From NCBI GenBank assembly GCA_019084485.1, contig JAHRFU010000116.1:1-60173 (forward strand): a stretch of DNA of 60,173 bases. Direction: 5' to 3'. The stretch is from Desulforudis sp. Its GTDB lineage: Bacteria; Bacillota; Desulfotomaculia; Desulfotomaculales; Desulforudaceae. Below, in pieces: positions 57,119 to 60,173 of the stretch. Each line of letters opens with the position of its first letter. Position 1 is the first letter of the stretch. The notes under the pieces were generated by a model, which had not been told where the DNA came from, searched no databases, and worked only from the letters and a program-made list of their open reading frames with translations. Position numbers and translations under genes: made by a program.

Positions 57119-57444
57119 CCTTCCTGCCCCCCCACAAGGCTCACCAGGATAAAGTACCCAACCTGAGCCCCGGCCAGGCTGCTCAGGACATAGCAGAGTT
57201 GTTTAACAACGGCCGTTATTTCCCCGCGAAAGAGGCCAGACTCAAACACCTCAAAGGTCGAAAAAGTCCCTCCAATGGCGGCCACAATCGCCCAAATCTT
57301 CACTTCCTGAGCTATTCGCAGCATTACGGTAATGGGCGGTTCCCGAACCAGGGCGGCACCTAGTGATCCGAGAAGCGCAGCTCCGAGCAATACGCCGCAG
57401 GCTGTAAAGAAAACCAATACGAGTTTGTGTGAAAACCCGTCCAA
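57115..57444 (-). CDS. ytrH: Sporulation protein YtrH
   Basis: 109-aa membrane protein with three helices: VLVFFTACGVLLGAALLGSL, then the conserved MLRIAQEVKIWAIVAAIGGTF, FESGLFRGEITAVVKQLCYV and GAQVGYFILVSLVGG. These are YtrH family features; the protein is needed for normal spore formation in Bacillus. The frame is open to 57483, but GGAGG lies 7 nt before TTG at 57444, which gives the usual short N-terminus. Coupled to the YtrI-like gene. Confidence 0.88.
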   Translation of the reverse strand: MDGFSHKLVLVFFTACGVLLGAALLGSLGAALVREPPITVMLRIAQEVKIWAIVAAIGGTFSTFEVFESGLFRGEITAVVKQLCYVLSSLAGAQVGYFILVSLVGGQEG

Positions 57445-57672
57445 CTCAATCCCTCCCTGAGGCCCCCGATCAACACCCTTCACTCCCTAGAATCTGTATG
57501 CGCCGATCAACGATCTTACCAACAAATCGTTGTCAATCTACCTCACAAACGGTGGTGTGGCAGAGGATTGCCGTGTGGAATCAAGGGAAACTGCAGGAGG
57601 GAAACAGGGCAAAGAAAAACCGTTCACGCCGTCAGCCGCGAACGGCCTAAGTGGAAACTCGCTGAGAATAGG

Positions 57673-58947
57673 CTACCGATGCGATCGGGGTTGATTGACG
57701 TAGCTGAAAACCCTGTTCTCCCACGTCCGTATCTTCAACTTTTTGCGGTCTCGCTCGACTATGTATGACGGCCCAATCGGGATCTTGCCGTACCCCCCTG
57801 GGGCATTGACAATGTATTCCGGAACCGCAAGACCTGATGTGTAGCCTCGCAGGTGCTCCATAATCGCCTGGCCTTCGTCGATGGATGTGATAAAATGACC
57901 GGTCCCCTGAACCTGCTTAGCGTGAAAGAGGTAATATGGCCTCACCCTAATCTTAAGCAATTCCTGGTTCAGCTTCTTCATTACGTATCGGTCGTTGTTC
58001 ACACCGCGCAGGAGAACGGTTTGGTTTCCCAGTACCACACCGGCCTTAATCAGGCGTTCACAGGCCGCTTTAGCCTCTTCCGTTACCTCCAGGGGATGGT
58101 TAAACTGGGTGTTTATGTAGATCGGTGGATACTTAGCCAAGACAGCACAGAGCTCCTCTGTAATACGCTGGGGCATGGTGACAATGGTCCGGGTTCCCAG
58201 CCGCTTGATCTCGACGTGCTCAATACGGTGCAGTTCCCCGAGTAACCAGTCCAACTGCCCGTCACTCAGGAGCAGAGCATCCCCGCCCGTTACCAGAACG
58301 TCCCTAATCTCCCGGTGCGCCCGCACGTAGGACAGAGCCTGCTCCAAAACACGGCGTGACTGGTGCTTGTCGATCTCCCCAATGTTGCGTCTGCGCTGAC
58401 AGTGCCGACAATACATGGCACATTGATTAGTGACGTTAATAATCAGACGGTCTGGATAACGTCTTGTTATCCCAGGAGCCGGAGATGTTAAGGCCTCATT
58501 CATTGGGTCAGGCAGGCCGATAGCATCCCGCAGTTCCAGAGGGGATGGTACACCCTGCTTCCAGATCGGCCCTTCCGGCCCGCCAACCGCGACGAGTGCC
58601 GCATAATAGGGCGAGATAGCCCATCGGCATTCTCGGGAAACCTTTTCGATGTCTGACACCTGCAAACGGTCTAGATCCATCAACTCTGCCAGTAAAAGCA
58701 GGGATGAAATCCGGTTTTGTAGCTGCCAGTGCCAGTCCGTCCAGTCCGCATCCGATCCGTCAAGCATCTTAAGCAGTTGTCTCTTCGCAAGGTCTATGCG
58801 GCTCGCCATTTTACGGCCAGTCGGCATTGTCGGTTCGGCGTCTAGATACCCGGTTATTCGGTTCTTCAGCTCCGCTGCTCTGCGTATCGAGATTGCCTGC
58901 CGCTCATCAGGGGCGAGAATACCCGCATCCACCCTGTTAGTGGCCAT
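57673..58947 (-). CDS. eam: Glutamate 2,3-aminomutase (KamA-family radical SAM)
   Basis: 424-aa radical SAM/PLP aminomutase. The cluster motif is CAMYCRHC (Cys176, 180, 183) and the PLP lysine is Lys388 in APGGYGK. In lysine 2,3-aminomutase two Asp (293 and 330 in the clostridial enzyme) hold the substrate amino group. Here the matching residues are Lys344 (FHAKQVQGTGHF) and Asn381 (YIVNAPGG), with the same 37-residue spacing. Lys and Asn at these sites mark glutamate 2,3-aminomutase, which makes beta-glutamate, a compatible solute. GGAGGG lies 8 nt before the ATG at 58947. A c-di-AMP riboswitch and terminator precede it. Confidence 0.88.
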   Translation of the reverse strand: MATNRVDAGILAPDERQAISIRRAAELKNRITGYLDAEPTMPTGRKMASRIDLAKRQLLKMLDGSDADWTDWHWQLQNRISSLLLLAELMDLDRLQVSDIEKVSRECRWAISPYYAALVAVGGPEGPIWKQGVPSPLELRDAIGLPDPMNEALTSPAPGITRRYPDRLIINVTNQCAMYCRHCQRRRNIGEIDKHQSRRVLEQALSYVRAHREIRDVLVTGGDALLLSDGQLDWLLGELHRIEHVEIKRLGTRTIVTMPQRITEELCAVLAKYPPIYINTQFNHPLEVTEEAKAACERLIKAGVVLGNQTVLLRGVNNDRYVMKKLNQELLKIRVRPYYLFHAKQVQGTGHFITSIDEGQAIMEHLRGYTSGLAVPEYIVNAPGGYGKIPIGPSYIVERDRKKLKIRTWENRVFSYVNQPRSHR

Positions 58948-58977
58948 CCTTTCATCCCTCCTGCATACAGAATGAAA

Positions 58978-59002
58978 CGCCCCGGAGTTCTACTCCGGGG
59001 CG
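58978..59002 (-). terminator. Terminator hairpin of the c-di-AMP riboswitch
   Basis: Perfect 11-bp stem CGCCCCGGAGT / ACTCCGGGGCG with a 3-nt loop, followed on the minus strand by TTTCATT. It lies between the riboswitch and the aminomutase start, as an expression platform should, though the U-tract is short. Confidence 0.8.
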
Positions 59003-59061
59003 TGATATACCAGAACACCAAACACTAAAACTAAAAGTTGTTTTCGTGCTTGCTTCTGCTT

Positions 59062-59192
59062 CTCACGCTTACGAGGTTAGCTGACGGATTCGGGTCAGAA
59101 GAATAACCCTACCCGGGACAAGACACCCGGGATTCACCCCATTTGTTGGTTCCCCCGCTTCTCACCGGAGCGAGAACTCAGCGATCTAACTA
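59062..59192 (-). ncRNA. c-di-AMP riboswitch (ydaO/yuaA class)
   Basis: On the minus strand all conserved blocks of the class appear in order: a P1 arm near AUCGCUGAG, the first hairpin closing to GAGAAGCGGGGGAACC, GGGGUGAAUC, a stem CCCGGG...CCCGGG, UAGGGUUA, CCCGAAUCCGUCAG and CUAACCUCGUAAGCG, which closes P1. The class senses cyclic di-AMP and normally switches genes off when it binds. A terminator hairpin 60 nt downstream and the aminomutase gene make up the rest of the unit. Boundaries are approximate. Confidence 0.9.
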
Positions 59193-59205
59193 TTTAATTG
59201 GTGAC

Positions 59206-59235
59206 ATTATACCACAGAGACGAGGATGCAGTCAA
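59206..59235 (-). promoter_or_regulatory. Promoter of the riboswitch-eam unit
   Basis: -35 TTGACT (59230-59235) and -10 TATAAT (59206-59211), 18 nt apart on the minus strand. Transcription would start just before the riboswitch P1 stem. Confidence 0.8.
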
Positions 59236-59276
59236 ATATTGGGATTGACTCCAAGGCCCCATTGGTCTGTGTCGTT

Positions 59277-59888
59277 TTACGGTAAATGAGTGGTATCATT
59301 GAACAGCCGCAGTTGACCGCGATCATCGTCATATACGTCCACAATACTCAGCGCGGCGTTGTCCTGCCGTAATCGCCAGTACTCGTTCAAATCCATTCCC
59401 AGGTATGTAGCCACTATCGCTCTGATAGTGCCTCCGTGTGCCGTTATGATTACTTGATCCCCGGTATGGTTCCGGGCAATTGATTGGACTGAACCGACCG
59501 CCCGGTCCCTTACCTCAGCGAGTGTTTCTCCTCCCGGCAACCGGGTGTATAGCGGCTGCGCCCACCACAGTTCACTCTCCTTCGGATAGCGTCTCCGAAT
59601 TTCTTCACGGCTCAATCCTTCCCACTCGCCGAAGTGGATCTCTCTTAGGCTGTTAAGCCTGTTGACCGGCAAACCATGCGGCTGGGCAATAATCGAAGCG
59701 GTCTGATACGCTCGGGTCAGATCACTTGAGTAGACCGCAGCAAACTGCTCCCCCGCTAGCCGGTCAGCCAGTGCTCGAGCCTGCCGCTCACCTGTTTCAT
59801 TAAGAGCGATGTCACAGTGTCCCTGATAGCGCATCACATTATTCCACAAAGTCTCACCATGACGGACCAAATAGAGACTGCAAACCAC
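59277..59888 (-). CDS. Histidine phosphatase (phosphoglycerate mutase/CobC-like)
   Basis: 203 residues. Catalytic LVRHGETLWN with the phospho-acceptor His, SSDLTRAYQTASII, REIHFGEWEGLSREEI (acid residue Glu region), and the second His in VIITAHGGTIRAIV. The sequence resembles GpmB/CobC-like phosphatases (alpha-ribazole phosphatase, cofactor-dependent mutase-like), but the substrate cannot be told without neighbours; no cobalamin genes are nearby. ATG/GTG at 59888 with GGAGG upstream. Confidence 0.85.
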   Translation of the reverse strand: MVCSLYLVRHGETLWNNVMRYQGHCDIALNETGERQARALADRLAGEQFAAVYSSDLTRAYQTASIIAQPHGLPVNRLNSLREIHFGEWEGLSREEIRRRYPKESELWWAQPLYTRLPGGETLAEVRDRAVGSVQSIARNHTGDQVIITAHGGTIRAIVATYLGMDLNEYWRLRQDNAALSIVDVYDDDRGQLRLFNDTTHLP

Positions 59889-59941
59889 AGTAATCCTCCT
59901 TTATGGTCACGGTAGTTCACAATGCTAGGGATGGAGTGAAG

Positions 59942-60173
59942 TCATCTGGTCTGCAAAGATTTCAATCGCGTAATCAACTCGTCTATTAAGTGTGGCAGAG
60001 GTTCAGAACGCAGACCAACGATCTCCACGTCACCCCTGATCAGGGGAAGTAGGATTTTGCGTGCGGGACTTGAAGAAATGGCTTCGGCCATACTAGGGGT
60101 CAATTCCCCAGACATCGCGTTGGGCAGGACGATACTGATCGATCCGACAATGACATCAACACGACCGGCGTTA
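59942..60173 (-). CDS. DUF3842 family protein (3' part)
   Basis: The frame is open to the right edge, so the 5' part is outside. The 76 residues present (NAGRVDVIVGSISIVLPNAM, GELTPSMAEAISSSPARKIL, LPLIRGDVEIVGLRSEPLPH, LIDELITRLK) match the C-terminal half of DUF3842, a small Rossmann-like family of anaerobic Firmicutes with unknown function. It ends 54 nt before the histidine phosphatase in the same direction. Confidence 0.75.
   Translation of the reverse strand, partial: NAGRVDVIVGSISIVLPNAMSGELTPSMAEAISSSPARKILLPLIRGDVEIVGLRSEPLPHLIDELITRLKSLQTR

Overview
The window reads as a chromosomal segment of an anaerobic, spore-forming, sulfate-reducing Firmicute of the Desulfotomaculum / Pelotomaculum / Desulforudis kind (Peptococcaceae-like). 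This is inferred from gene content: a sulfate adenylyltransferase, an Ech-type membrane [NiFe] hydrogenase, the futalosine menaquinone pathway, selenocysteine insertion genes, spore proteins (YtrH, a LysM-SleB hydrolase, DUF1657), strong AGGAGG ribosome sites and frequent GTG/TTG starts. Most genes lie on the minus strand. I see no insertion sequences, CRISPR arrays, rRNA or phage genes. Two tRNA genes are present, both for proline (CGG and GGG anticodons).

Layout. 1-2.3 kb (+): the end of livF, then a two-gene ABC exporter. 2.3-5.2 kb: an unrecognised small protein, an HD-GYP phosphodiesterase (+) and a PAS-adenylate/guanylate cyclase (-) pointing at each other. 5.3-7.9 kb (-): a decaying Tad (Flp pilus) locus with a frameshifted prepilin peptidase, a TadG-CpaF fusion and a broken CpaF. 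8-12.8 kb (-): mdh, two tatC and three tatA/B genes, and pfkA. 12.9-19.1 kb (-): a UPF0182 membrane protein, small YlaI-like and ComFB proteins, a HAD-like protein, adk, tRNA-Pro and hflX. 19.2-21.7 kb (+): fakA and a DegV/FakB lipid-binding protein, followed by a truncated degS remnant (-). 22.3-25.1 kb (-): a GT4 glycosyltransferase, a Yip1-like membrane protein and an FmdE-like protein. 25.2-30 kb (-): a five-gene Ech hydrogenase operon (echABCDE order) without echF. 30.4-32 kb: the LysM-SleB hydrolase, an LpdD-like protein and a DUF1657 protein. 32-42.3 kb (-): speD, a degenerate polyprenyl synthase-like protein, ubiE/menG, mqnP, mqnE, mqnA, mqnC, a DUF4198 protein, selA and selB. 42.4-46.5 kb (-): a GT4 glycosyltransferase, a 728-aa phosphatase-like membrane protein, a deleted FAH-family gene and a ferredoxin. 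46.8-48.3 kb (-): tRNA-Pro and sat. 48.6-52 kb (-): hom-thrB-lysC. 52.2-54.6 kb: a PflX-like radical SAM enzyme (+) and a winged-helix/coiled-coil protein (-). 54.7-60.2 kb (-): guaB, a small HTH-like protein, a YtrI-like protein and ytrH, a glutamate 2,3-aminomutase, a histidine phosphatase and the end of a DUF3842 gene.

Most interesting points. A full c-di-AMP (ydaO/yuaA) riboswitch with a strong promoter and terminator precedes a KamA-family enzyme whose substrate residues are those of glutamate 2,3-aminomutase. This suggests c-di-AMP control of beta-glutamate (osmolyte) synthesis. A 66-nt leader before the LysM-SleB gene carries the first and last conserved blocks of the same riboswitch class but lacks the middle half, so it may be a miniature or degenerate relative. 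Other points are the Ech hydrogenase without EchF, several genes caught in decay (tad, degS, FAH), and a polyprenyl synthase paralogue without its Asp-rich motifs at the head of the menaquinone genes.
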